DNA of 64,000 bases from Avena insularis. Taxonomy: Eukaryota; Streptophyta; Magnoliopsida; Poales; Poaceae. Position numbers and translations under genes: made by a program. Below are positions 54,785-64,000 of this stretch, in pieces. Under the pieces are notes generated by a model. That model did no database searches, was not told where the DNA came from, and worked only from the letters and a program-made list of their open reading frames with translations. The stretch covers positions 333,419,527 to 333,483,526 of the forward strand of contig CM042693.1 in NCBI GenBank assembly GCA_023614405.1, given 5' to 3'. Every line of letters begins with the position of its first letter. The first letter of the stretch is position 1.

Positions 54785-55535
54785 CTGGGATAGCCAGCCG
54801 GGTTGAAGCTCATTTGTCGTCCTGACTTGAGTTTGTGAGTGCGCGAGAGCGCGTCCACTGGGTATAGTCCCCGAGGTTCGAGCCGGTTGGGGTAACCAGT
54901 CGGGTCGAAGCTCTTTTGTCTACCTTGACTTGAGTTTGTGGGTGCGCGGGAGCATGTCCACTGGGTGTAGTCCCCGAGGTTCGGGCCGGCTGGGGTAGCC
55001 AGCCGGGTCGAAGCTCTTTTGGCTACTTTGACTTGAGTTTGTGGGTGTGCGGGAGCGCGTCCACTTGGTGTAGTCCCCGAGGTTCAGGCCGGCTGGGCTA
55101 GCCAGCCGGGTCGAAGCTCGTTTGGCTACTTTGACTTGAGTTTGTTGGTGCGCGGGAGCGCGTCCACTGGGTGTAGTCCCCGAGGTTCGGGTCGGCTGGG
55201 GTAGCCAGCCAGGTCGAAGCTCTTTTGGCTACCTTGACTTTAGTTTGTGGGTGCGCGGGAGTGCGTCCACTAGGTGTAGTCCCCGAGGTTCAGGCCGGCT
55301 GGGGTAGCCAGCCGGGTCGAAGCTCTTTTGGCTACCTTGACTTGAGTTTGTGTGTGCGCGGGAGCGCATCCACTGGGTGTAGTCCCCGAGGTTCTGGCCG
55401 GCTGGGGTAGCCAGTCGGGTCGAAGCTCTTTTGGCTACCTTGACTTTAGTTTGTGGGTGCGCGGGAGCGCGTCCACTGGGTGTAGTCCCCGAGGTTCGGG
55501 CCGGCTGGGGTAGCCAGCCGGGTCAAAGCTCTTTT
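54785..55535. repeat. E2 103-bp tandem array with PPT-like cores
   Basis: About seven units, period about 103 bp; GTAGTCCCCGAGGTTC recurs near 54865, 54968, 55071, 55174, 55278, 55380 and 55483. Each unit has a GGCCGGCTGGGGTAGCCAGC palindromic part and GCGCGGGAGCGCGTCCACT. On the minus strand (E2 sense) the core is CCTCGGGGACTACACCC, matching the E2 PPT core. It lies between pol stop and antisense gene end, as in E1. Confidence 0.92.
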
Positions 55536-56140
55536 GCCACCTCGTTTCCTGCCAAGTTGTGGCTCGGGTCGTGCGAGACATAGTGTTGCTTTGGGTTAGT
55601 TTTCTTGTGCATATGCTCATTCATTAATTGGTACTTATCGTAAAAGGAAAATAGAGGTGCGCCCCTTCGAGTTAGGTCGTTAGCAGCTCCCCTTTTCTCA
55701 GCGAGTATTGGCCCTTCGAGCATTTTTCCTTGCCGGCTGGCAGCCGGGTTGCGGTCTGCATCCGGAACCGAAGGAGTGGCTACGCTGGCAATGCCTCGTG
55801 ATACTTCGGTTCGCTGTTGTTGGCTTAGCTCATGCGGGGTGTGATCGGTTCGCTTGGACGCCCTTTCTTTCTGCGTTGGCATTTTCTTGTAGTGTGCGCT
55901 CTGAGTTTTTGCTCTTGCTGGGTCGATAGTCGGCGTGCATACTGAAGCCAGAACCGAAGAGGTTACTCTAGGCGTTGTGTGCAATATTATGCCGCCTGTA
56001 GAAATCACGGGGCCTAGGCCAGCCGGTATGAAAATGCAGATGGTGTGCGGAATTGGGACAAAGTCCTCAGCGTCGTGCCAAGACTTTCAATCTTGTTCAC
56101 TTGTTACATGAAAAGGGAAGATACATACATTTTTCTTTGC
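55536..56140. other. E2 spacer between tandem array and pol stop
   Basis: About 600 bases without a recognisable gene. It contains single-copy relatives of the array (GCCGGCTGGCAGCCGGG near 55730, CCAGCCGGTATG near 56020). Short ORFs on both strands are not supported. Confidence 0.45.
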
Positions 56141-57345
56141 CTAAGTGTAAAATGGCCGGAGTAGGCTTGCGTTCCATGGGCGTTCTGTCTCCTCGTCTGA
56201 GCGATCTGTCTTGTTCTTCATCGGCTGCTGTGCATCGATCAGATAGTATGAAATGCACGGCTGACGATGAATGGGCCTTCCCATGGAGGGGACAGCTTGT
56301 GCATTCCTTGGGTGCTCTAGACCAGGCGTGGCACCAGGTCTCCCTCGCGGAAGAAGGTAGGCTGAATCCGGCTAGCGTGGTATCGGCGCAGGTCTTGCTG
56401 GTAGATTGCTGGTCTGGACAGAGCCAACTCGCGTGCCTCCTCGAGAAAGTCCACGTTGTCCTCTCTTGCCTCCTTGGCTTCCTGCTTCGTGAAGAGCTGC
56501 TTGCGAGGTGCGTCGAACTGGATGTCTGTGGGGAGAATGGCCTCTGCCCCATAGACGAGGAAGAACGGTGTGAAGCCAGTTGAGAGATTGGGTGTGGTGC
56601 GCAGGCTCCAAAGTACTGCTGAAAGCTCCTCTATCCAGCATCCGGGTGATATGATGAGCGGTTCGATGAGACTTGGCTTGATTCTGGCTAGAACCAAACC
56701 GTTAGCGCGCTCGCACTGTCCATTGGACTGTGGGTGTGCGACTTACGCCAGGTCCAGGTGGATCCCTTTTTCCCCGCAGAAGCGAGCGAATACTCCTTTC
56801 GCAAAGTTGGTTCCATTTTCAGTGATGATGTTATGCGGGTAGCCGAACCGGATGATGATGTCCGTGAAGAACTTGATCACCATCGCTCCGTCCAACTTCT
56901 TGATTGGTTTCGCCTCGATCCACTTGGTGAACTTGTCCACGGCTACGAGAATGTGTGTCATACCGGATCGATCTATCTTGAATGGCCCAACCATGTCCAG
57001 GCCCCAGACCGTGAACGGCCAGGTGATTGGTATTGTCTTGAGTGCCGCAGATGGTGTGTGCTTCAGCTGGCTGAATCGCTGGCTGTCGTTGCATGTCTTG
57101 GCTATTTCTTCGGCGTCCTTCAGCGCCGTCGGCTAGTAGAAACCATGCCGAAGGGCCTTGGCTGCTATTGCCCTTGACGAGGCATGGTGGCCACACTCGC
57201 CCTGGTGTATGTCCGTTAGAAGCTTGGTTCCTTCCTCCTGACTGACACATCATTGATAGATACCCCCGACGATGCGCTTGTACAGCTCGTTGTTGATGAT
57301 GGTGTAGGCGCTTGCCCGCCGCGCGCAGCCGTGATGCCACCTCTT
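56141..57345 (-). pseudogene. E2 integrase (broken)
   Basis: Zinc-finger and linker region at 57340-57000 (several frames), catalytic core MTHILVAVDKFTKWIEAKPI and IITENGTNFAKGVFARF at 56994-56743, C-terminal WIEELSAVLWSLRTTPNLST, VYGAEAILPTDI, FFREGDLV and HKLSPPWEGPFIVSRA. It ends RPWNASLLRPFYT with TAG at 56141. The second DDE aspartate is Glu (TEN instead of TDN). Frameshifts near 56720 and 57000 and a stop after FREGDLVPRLV. Confidence 0.85.
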
Positions 57346-58202
57346 ACGCCGGAGTTCGCCCTTGGCCAGGAAATCCATGTATGGATTTGCTTAGTCGGGC
57401 GCTTCCCGTATGGTGTGCACCGTCTGTATGATGAGCTTGATATCCTCACGGACGGCCAGCTCCGGAACATCGAGAGGCCTGCCGGGTGGAAGCGTGCTGA
57501 TGTCGACCATGGGCCGCGTCGCGGCAGCACCCGGGTGCGGCGCGATCCACAGGTGGCGCGGCGATCCGGTGTGGCGCAGCGATCCCGTCTTGGCGATGCA
57601 GTCCGCAGGTGCAACGCGATAGTCCCCGGGTGCGACGCGATAGTCCCCGGGTGCGGCGCGGCAGTCCCCGGGTGCGGCGCGGCAGTCCTCGGGTGCGGCA
57701 CGGCAGTCCCCGGGTGCGGCGCGGCAGTCCCCGGGTGCGGTGAGGCACCGACCATTCCTAGGTCCGCGCTAAGCACGATGGAGTCGGACTCTGGTGAGGG
57801 GGTGATAGAGGGCTTGCGCAAGTGCTCGAGGGAGACTCCGGGCGGTATGGCTTGTCTTGTTGACTCGGCCCTGGCCAAGGCGTCAGTAGCCTCGTTGTTG
57901 GATCTGGGCACATGGTGAAACTCACATCCTTCGAAATAGGCACACAACTGCTGGACGAAGGAGTGGTAAAGGGCCATGTTCGCATCCCTGGCGTCCCACT
58001 CAACAGATACTTGTTGCACCACCAAGTCCGAATCTCCGAAGCATAGCACCCTCTGGATGCCTATCTGCTTGGCCATCTTGAGTCCATGGATGAATTCTTC
58101 ATACTCGACGGCGTTGTTGGAAGCTTTGAAGTGGATCTGGAGGACGTACTCCAGCCAGTTGCCTTTGGGCGAGGTTATCACGATTTTGGCTCTAAGTCCT
58201 CC
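57346..58202 (-). pseudogene. E2 archaeal-type RNase H and expanded linker
   Basis: WKLHFDGSKM, TGA, then SPKGNWLEYVLQIHFKASNN, AVEYEEFIHGLKMAKQIGIQ, FGDSDLVVQQVS and FEGCEFHHVPRSNNEATDAL: the second RNase H typical of Tat elements. The linker to integrase (LEHLRKPSITPSPESDS) matches E1 and then contains an in-frame 21-bp minisatellite (APHPGTA heptads). The domain is shifted relative to integrase. Confidence 0.85.
57600..57745. repeat. 21-bp minisatellite in the E2 pol linker
   Basis: About seven units of 21 bp; AGTCCCCGGGTGCG starts near 57621, 57642, 57663, 57684, 57705 and 57726. The period is a multiple of three and on the minus strand it encodes repeats of APHPGTA. The minus-strand core CCGGGGACTGCC matches the core of the E1 67-bp array (TCGGGGACTGCC). 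Confidence 0.9.
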
Positions 58203-59580
58203 TCACATTTTCGATCCGTCGAAGTGTAGCTTCCAGTAAGTTGAATCCGGAACTGGAGGCATGTATTGTGTCTCCGCCCAATCGACGATGAAATCAGCCA
58301 GTGCTTGCAACTTGATTGCGGTTCGCGGCTCATACTGGATGTTATGCGCAGCGAGTTCGATGGCCCATTTTGCCACGCGGCCAGTGGCGTCTTTGTTGCC
58401 AATGATTTCCACGAGTGGGGCCAATGCTACTACCCGGATGGAGTGCTCTTGGAAGTAGTGCTTAAGTTTCTTGGCGGCCATGTACACGCCGTACACCATC
58501 TTCTGGTAGTGGGGGTAGTTCTGCTTGGAGAGTGAGAGCACCTCGCTTAGGTAGTATACGGGGCGCTGGACCATCTGAGCCTTCCCTTCCTCTGGTCGCT
58601 TCACTACCAATACCATGCTAACCACTCTGTTTGTGGTAGCGATATACATCAGCATGGGCTCCTTTGTCGATGGCGCCGCTAGGATGGGTGGTGAGGTGAG
58701 CATGTGCTTGAGGTCTCGAAAAGCTTCGTCCGCCTGAGCTGTCCAGACGAATTTGTCTGTCTTCTTCATCAGCTAGTACAGGGGAAGGGCCTTCTCTCCC
58801 AGTCGGCTGACGAATCGACTGAGGGAAGCGAGGCATCCGGTGAATTTCTACATGTCACGCAGGTTCTGCGGTAACTCCATGTGTTTGATGGCTCCGATCT
58901 TCTCCGGGTTCGCCTCGATTCCTCGCTCAAAGACGAGAAAGCCCAGGAGCTTGCCGGCTAGGACGTCGAACACGCACTTCTCTGGGTTTAGCTTAATCTG
59001 GAAACGGCGAAGGTTGTCGAACGTTTCCTTCAGATCCTCAAGGAGTGTGTGCTGCTCCTTGGTCTTGATGACGACGTTGTCGATGTAGGCGTGCATGTTT
59101 TTTCCGATCTGCGTCTGCAGGCATTTCTGCATGCAGTGCTGATAGGTTGCGTCTGCGTTCTTCAACACGAAAGGCATGGTGGTGTAGCAGTATGCTCCAT
59201 ACGGGGTTATGAATGATGTCTTTATTTGATCGGTTACATTGAGCTTGATCTGATGGTAGCCCGAGTAAGCGTCCAGAGAAGACAACAAATTGCCCCCGGC
59301 AGTGGAGTCGATGACTTGATCAACCCGTGACAGAGAGAAAGGATCTTTGGGGCAAGCTTTGTTGAGACTGGTATAGTCGACGCACATGCGCCATGTCTTG
59401 TTCTTCTTCAGCACCAGCACCGGGTTGGCAAGCCATTCCGGGTGGAAAACTTCCATGATGAAGCCTGCTGCAAGCAGCCGTGTGATCTCCTCACCAATGG
59501 TTCTTCTTTTTTCTTCTGCAAAGCGCCATAAAGATTAATTGACCGGCTTTGCGTCTAGTCGAACATGAAGGGAGTGATCG
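58203..59580 (-). pseudogene. pol: E2 reverse transcriptase and RNase H (catalytic site lost)
   Basis: FIMEVFHPEWLANPVL, RMCVDYTSLNKACPKDPFSL, PYGAYCYTTMPF, then YIDN at the catalytic site where E1 has YVDD: the second Asp codon is AAC (59076-59078). RNase H: PMLMYIATTNRVVSMVLVVK, PVYYLSEVLSLSKQNYPHYQ, ATGRVAKWAIEL. Stops: TAA at about 59536 in KPVN-stop-SL, TAG at 58848 before KFTGCLASLSRF, TAG at about 58772. RT activity is not expected. Confidence 0.9.
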
Positions 59581-59669
59581 GCGAGTTCCCTCAGGACACC
59601 TGGCATGTATTTGGGGCACCATGCAAAAATGTCCCGATTCTCACGGAGGAAATCGACGAGCGCGCTTTC

Positions 59670-60395
59670 CTATTTGCTGTCCAGGCCGTCTCCGACCAGG
59701 ACGAACTTGATTGGTTCTTCCTTGTTCAGCAGGATCTTCCTTGTTCCTTGCGAGGGCTTGAACTGTGATTCTCCAGTCGGTTTGGGCTCTCCAGCCGGCA
59801 TATCCTTCTGTAGAGCCGCCACGTTCTTCATTATGACGTGCTTCTCTTCAGCGATGATCATCGCTTCATCTAGCTTGGAGCCATCTGAAGCGCACTCGAT
59901 CGAACGCTTGTAGTATCCATCGACAGTGATCGCTCCCTTTCGGCCCGGCAGCTTCATCTTGAGGTATGCATAGTGCGGTACTCCCATGAACTTGGTCAGA
60001 GTTGGGCGCCCTAGTATGGCGTGGTAGGCACTGGAGAGGTTCACGATCTCGAACCAAATTGGCTCACGACGGAAGTTGTTCTCGCTGCCGAAGATGACGT
60101 CCAGCCGGATCTTGCTGATTGGGGAGCGCGATGGTCCTGGTACTGCTCCATCGAACGAAGTGCTCGAGGGTTGCATCTGGGACTCGCTGATGCCTAGCCT
60201 CTCGAGGCTGCTCCAGTAGAGGAGGTTGATGCTGCTTCCTCCATCAATCAGTACCCGAGAGAAGCGGCACGAGTGCTTCTTGGAGATGATGATGGGGTCG
60301 AGGACCAAGGCGTAGCTACCAGGGCTTGGCAACACGGCCGGCTGATCGTCCTTGCTCCAGGTGATCGCCTGGCCAGACCAGTGTAGGTACTAGGG
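59670..60395 (-). pseudogene. E2 aspartic protease region
   Basis: PSPGSYALVLDPIIISKKHS, then the active site VLIDGGSSINLLY and the block ILGRPTLTKFM, all intact and in canonical form. A frameshift near 60395 separates it from gag. It ends at TAG 59670-59672 in the context GLDSK-TAG-ESALVDFL, the same codon as the TAG in E1 and in element A. Confidence 0.85.
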
Positions 60396-62724
60396 AACGG
60401 GGGACAATTACGTTCACCTCCGCCTCGCGTCTCCGCTTGGCGTGCTTCGTTTCTTGCTCCGCCAGGAATATGTGGTAATTACCCACCTGCCGCGGGTAAC
60501 CGTCTTTGTCATCCTCATGGCGGTTGCGTCGTTCCCTGTTGTCCAGTGGGCCTCCGGCTGGTGGTGGAGGTGGTGGTGGGAGTCCGCCGGCTTCGGCCAT
60601 TTTCTTTGTCCAGCTGCATTGGCGTGTCATGTGATTCGCGGGCTTGTTGCTGCCATTGTGGAACTTGCATGGCCCGTCGAGCATGGACTCCATGGTGTAC
60701 TTAGGCCAAGGTGGCCTATCGTCCGGCCTCTGCCTCCGGCTGCCTCCTACAACCGGATCTTCATGCACAGCGGCTACTTGCTTGGTGATGTACCGGCTAT
60801 CCGGCTGGTCGTCTTTCCACTTGCCGTGGCGGTTGTCGTGACCATGACGCCTGGGATGAAGGTCACCCGGCTGGCGTCGCTCCGCCTGCTCGTCCGAGAT
60901 GATTTGGCCTTGGTCGTCCACCACGATGGGTTTCTTCATTGCTATGTCAGCGGTGGCGTACTTGTCCGCGATGGCCATGACCTGGGCCATGGTTTGCGGG
61001 TCTTCCCGGCTGAGCTTATGCTTCAGCATGGTGCCGTCTCGGCAGCCGTTGGTGAAGAAGTCTATCGCTTGGTTCTCACGCACCCCTTCGCATGAATTGT
61101 GCATGCTGGTCCACCAGGTGAGGTAGGCACGATCTGAGTTGTCCTTGCCCTGTATGCAGAGGGCAAGCTCGCGAGGCCGGCTAGGTCGCTTGTATGTTCC
61201 GGTGAAGTTATGGATGAACGCTTCTTCGAAGTCCAGCCAGGCGTTGATGCTGTTGTCAGGGAGGCTATTGAGCCATGTCCTTGCCGAGTCGAAGAGCATG
61301 AGGGGGATATAGCGGATGGCCAGGCAGAGGTTGCCATTGGCGATTCCCACCGCGATGGTGTAATCGACCAACCAATCCTCAGGCTTGACGGTTCCGTTAT
61401 ACTTTGGCGTGTCCCTTGGGAGCGAAAATCCCTTTGGAAACGGCTTGCTCCGGATGCGTGGGCCGAAACACTTCGGGCCAGCCAGACTTTCCTCCTCCAG
61501 AGTGCGTGACTGCACCAGGAGGTCGATGTGCTCACGTGCGTCAGACGGTTCTCGGGGACCGAGCCGGCCCTTCAGGCGTGACGCAGGCCGGTCCTTGTTC
61601 GCGTCTGCTCCCTCCTCTGGTGCTCGCGTCTTTTTCCCCTAGGAAGCTGCGGCTGCCAGAGCGCGGCTTACGCTGGAGGCGGCGGCATCTAGGTTGTGGC
61701 GACCGCGATTGCCACATTCGCCACGCGGGCGGCTGTTTTGCCCAACCCCTCCTGGAGAAGAGGCCTGTTGATGCTTGCTTCCTCCGTGCACCGTCTGGTC
61801 CGTGCCTTTGCGGACGACAATGTCGCGGGAGTTGCCCACCTGGCTAGGGACGCCCTCGGCTTGCTGCTTGTTCACAGTGGCCACGAGGAGCTGCACGCGC
61901 TCCTGCTGGCGACGAAGTTCCTCGCCCTCAAGGTGTTTTAACTCCACAGTTGCCGCCTCGGCTGCCCTCATGTTCTTGGCGGGAGTGCTGTAGACAGGCT
62001 GCGCCACACCTGCATGCGAATCGGCAGCGCGGTCCAGTTCCGATGCCAGGTCGCACTCCCGGTGCTGGATCATCCTGGCAAAACCGTGAGCTGTGTTGTA
62101 TTTGTGCACGGTGGCGTTCAGCCGACGCTGGTTAGCCGCGACCTTGGTGGCTTCCTCTAGGAGTTTTTGGCGCGTAGCTTCGAGCGCTGCCGCTGCAGTC
62201 GCTGGATCCATCTCGACAACGACCGGAGCGTGCAAGTGCTGGATGGAGGCGGTGAGCAGGTCTTGCTATTGCTCGGGCGCGGAGTTTTCTCCTCCTGCTC
62301 GACATTCTTGAGGTGGTCGGTGGTTTTCGCGAGCGTTTACCACCATGACTTCGATGCAACCACTCCCTACGGCTGGGCCACAGGTGAGGGGCACGTCGAG
62401 GATGGGGGTGACCACGCTGGGGAAAACCTCAGCGACAGTGGCGACGTAGACATGGATGTCTCCAAAATGCATGATGGAGCCGTCGGCGGAGAAGGTGTTA
62501 CCGGTGAAGCACACTGCATTGTCGATGACGCAGTCAAAGGCACCCAGCGTGAGAACAAGGCCAGAGGCCACGCGTTCGCCGACGACGAGCGGAAGTCCTG
62601 TGCGAAAGATGATCCCAGCCGAAGCGTTGTGCCCCATGGTGGGTGCCAACTGTCGTGGTGTGGAACACGGCAGTGCCATCGGGGATGGCAAAGAAGGGAC
62701 ACATGGATGCATTCGGTGGCTCAC
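60316..62724 (-). pseudogene. gag: E2 gag (two in-frame stops), starting inside the LTR
   Basis: The frame opens at ATG 62724 inside the 5' LTR (62651-63512) and reads through the PBS as RQLAPTMG. The N-terminal block (GERVASGLVLTLGAFDCVID, HVYVA, IEVMVV) aligns with E1. TAG at about 62266, then the coiled region (ALEATRQKLLEEATKVAANQ), TAG at 61639, then the gag domain (WLDFEEAFIHNFTGTYKRP, NSCEGVRENQAIDFF) and the Cys/His knuckle CKFHNGSNKPANHMTRQC. A Pro-rich stretch leads into protease in the same frame until a frameshift at about 60395. Both TAGs are possible CAG-to-TAG changes. Confidence 0.88.
62631..62650 (-). other. E2 primer-binding site
   Basis: Minus-strand GTTGGCACCCACCATGGGGC directly after the LTR end CCACGACA; same position and nearly the same sequence as in E1. 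Confidence 0.85.
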
Positions 62725-63512
62725 GCAACGGGTTGGACACGGTAAACTGCAAACACAGCGACGTACCTAGGTTTGGGTCCCTCTTGGCGAGGTAACACCC
62801 CTACTCCTGCAAGATGAACTATATATGGGAGCTGATGCTCAGTACAGATGCTCCTTGAGTTGTTTCCTTAGCGACTATTAAGAGCTAGAGGAAGGTGGGG
62901 ACTTGATGCTAGCACTTCTATCCTTCTATCGTTGCCTACCTAGAACCCTAGCTCTGCCCTCCCTTATATACTAGTCTGGGGGGCAGATTACAGATCGGGT
63001 CCTAGGGTTTATTGTTTGGATATGGGTTTATAGGACAGGGCCGGCTGCAGGGCCCAGCCAGTGGGCCAGGACCCAGTTCGCCCTTCTTTTAGCGTCATCC
63101 TTCTCTTTAGTGGTCGCCCGGGCTTCCTTTGGGGCGTCATCCTTGCTTTAACGGTCACCCGGACTGCTTTCGCCAGTCCAGCCGACCACCTTGCTTTATC
63201 CTTGTTGGGTAGCACTGGCCATGACGGCATGCCATCTAGCCTGATGACGAGGGAGAGCCAGAGGCGTACCCCGCACGGAGCGTCAGCCCTTCCGTTCTCT
63301 CCATCGAATCCGAGGTGAGCCGGGTGGAAACGGCCACCTGGCCGGTTCTTCTAGCCACCGGCTAGACGGGCCAGCCGGGAAGGTTATAAGCCTAGTCGGG
63401 TGTGTTCGCCAGTTAGCTAGAGTTGTCCTTCCTGGAGGCCAGGCGGCCTGCATCTTCTGGAGCCGGCCTACTTGTGCCTGGCTTTCCCCACCCGGGGGTT
63501 ATCCCCCCGACA
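62651..63512 (-). repeat. E2 5' LTR (862 bp)
   Basis: Plus strand TGTCGTGGTG...ATCCCCCCGACA; matches 38876-39724. Minus-strand TATA box TATATAAG at 62963-62970, so the start site would be near 62935 and the gag ATG (62724) falls in U5. Confidence 0.92.
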
Positions 63513-63517
63513 CTCGA
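63513..63517. repeat. Target-site duplication CTCGA, right copy (E2)
   Basis: Perfect match to 38871-38875. Confidence 0.95.
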
Positions 63518-64000
63518 GCTTCTTGTGCCCTTCTTGCTTGAGTCACAGGACGAGGTCTCCTTCAACGAAGGACCTTGGGTGTAGCCGGCGGCTGTGGTAG
63601 TTCTGGAGGCTCTGCTGATAGACCGCTAAGCGAGTCGCGGCGATATCGTGTGCCTCGTCGTGTGTGTCGATGGCATCTTCGAGTGATGCCGATGATTCAG
63701 CTTCGCTGTAAGCGCCAATCCATGGGGCCTTGTGGCATACCTCGGCAGGTAGCACGGCTTCGGCTCCGTGCACCATGAAGAAGGACGTGTAGCTGGTTGA
63801 GCTGTTTGGGGTTGTGCAAAGGCTCCATAGAACCGAGGGTAGCTCGTCTACCTATGCTCCCGCTAGCCTTTCGAGTGGGCAAAGTAGGCGCTTCTTGATG
63901 ATGTTGCCTATGAGGTCATTGGCCTTTTTGACCTGTCCGTTGGTCTGCGGGTGCGCCACGGAGGCGTATGATATGTTGATACCGAGGTTCCCACAGAAGT
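63518..64000 (-). pseudogene. Element B integrase core and C-terminal region (partial)
   Basis: On the minus strand: ASVAHPQTNGQVKKANDLIG, ELPSVLWSLCTTPNSSTSYT, MVHGAEAVLPAEVCHKAP and RRLHPRSFVEGDLVL. The DDE glutamate, normally in NGQVERANG, reads Lys here (VKKA), so the catalytic triad is lost. There is an in-frame TAG in place of Trp before VDELPSVLW and a TGA after GDLVL. The first two catalytic Asp residues lie beyond the window edge. Confidence 0.85.

Larger units (their letters stand above)
38876..63512 (-). mobile_element. E2: Tat-type gypsy retrotransposon (minus) with antisense gene and nested insertions
   Basis: 24.6 kb including a copia element (41062-48926) and a gypsy solo LTR (50183-53356). 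Right to left: 5' LTR, PBS, gag, protease, RT, RNase H, aRNH, integrase (stop at 56141), 103-bp tandem array, antisense gene on the plus strand (40371-54490), PPT, 3' LTR. Same plan, same type of PBS and same gag N-terminus as E1, but clearly a different family. The LTRs differ by roughly 5-8% in the first 250 bases (eye estimate), so E2 is older than E1. Its pol is dead (see RT and integrase). Confidence 0.92.
31319..64000 (-). mobile_element. Element B: Tat-type gypsy element (minus), split by E2; 5' part beyond the window
   Basis: Real pieces are 31319-38875 and 63513-64000; E2 (38876-63512) sits in between. From right to left: integrase core (64000-63518), integrase C-terminus (38875-38739), spacer, antisense gene (33110-38396 on the plus strand), three-unit repeat, PPT and 3' LTR. 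Reading across the E2 TSD (CTCGA), the integrase joins in frame as KKLE and SPWEGP. The 5' LTR, gag and RT lie to the right of the window. Confidence 0.8.

Noticed and set aside
56097..57177. Plus-strand ORFs of 90-176 aa over the E2 integrase
   Set aside because: Shadows of the minus-strand integrase, which carries clear motifs.
38876..63512. E2 as a gypsy element of unusual 24.6-kb length in its own right
   Set aside because: About 11 kb of it are the nested copia element and solo LTR with their own TSDs; the element itself is about 13.6 kb.
1..64000. tRNA, rRNA, snRNA or miRNA genes
   Set aside because: I saw no cloverleaf A/B-box pairs or other convincing RNA gene signals; the tRNA-like matches are only primer-binding sites.

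Overview
This is a piece of a large plant genome, almost certainly a grass. The Angela/BARE-like copia LTRs and the gypsy families fit a cool-season grass, but that last step is inference. I see no host gene. Nearly all of the 64 kb is explained by LTR retrotransposons nested inside one another, and I could place most boundaries from TG...CA ends, target-site duplications (TSDs), primer-binding sites (PBSs) and polypurine tracts (PPTs).

Layout. (1) 1-25279: a long-LTR, protein-poor gypsy element (+). Its two LTR tails do not match each other, so it is a mosaic. Its 3' LTR was hit by (2) element E1, 10097-24864 (+): a complete Tat-type gypsy element with 788-bp LTRs, TSD GTACA, gag, protease, RT/RNase H, a second (archaeal-type) RNase H and integrase. 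After pol come a 67-bp tandem array and then a seven-exon gene on the opposite strand. (3) 25280-31777: element A (-), another Tat-type element, badly deleted, with a copia solo LTR inside it. (4) 31319-38875 plus 63513-64000: element B (-), of the same family as A. A and B appear to share the single LTR at 31319-31777. (5) 38876-63512: element E2 (-), a Tat-type element inserted in the integrase of B (TSD CTCGA). E2 itself contains a copia element (41062-48926, -, TSD TCGCG) and a gypsy solo LTR (50183-53356, +).

The most interesting content is the extra gene carried on the strand opposite to gag-pol in E1, E2, A and B. In each case it starts with a domain I recognise as the 'putative gypsy type transposon' family (Transposase_28, PF04195). 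In E1 and E2 this is followed by a Pro/Ala/Ser-rich linker, a coiled coil and a conserved C-terminal helical region. E1 and E2 both resolve into seven exons with good GT...AG borders, and E1 has its own clean TATA box. Antisense genes in Tat elements are known in outline; the conservation of a complete spliced gene in divergent families here is worth follow-up.

Other signals: an in-frame TAG at the same codon between protease and RT in E1, E2 and A; gag reading frames that start inside the LTR and translate the PBS; and a CTCGGGGACTA-like PPT core that recurs in four unrelated tandem arrays. No element here looks able to move by itself: pol genes carry frameshifts, stops and lost catalytic residues. 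E1 is the youngest (about 14 differences between 788-bp LTRs, counted by eye).
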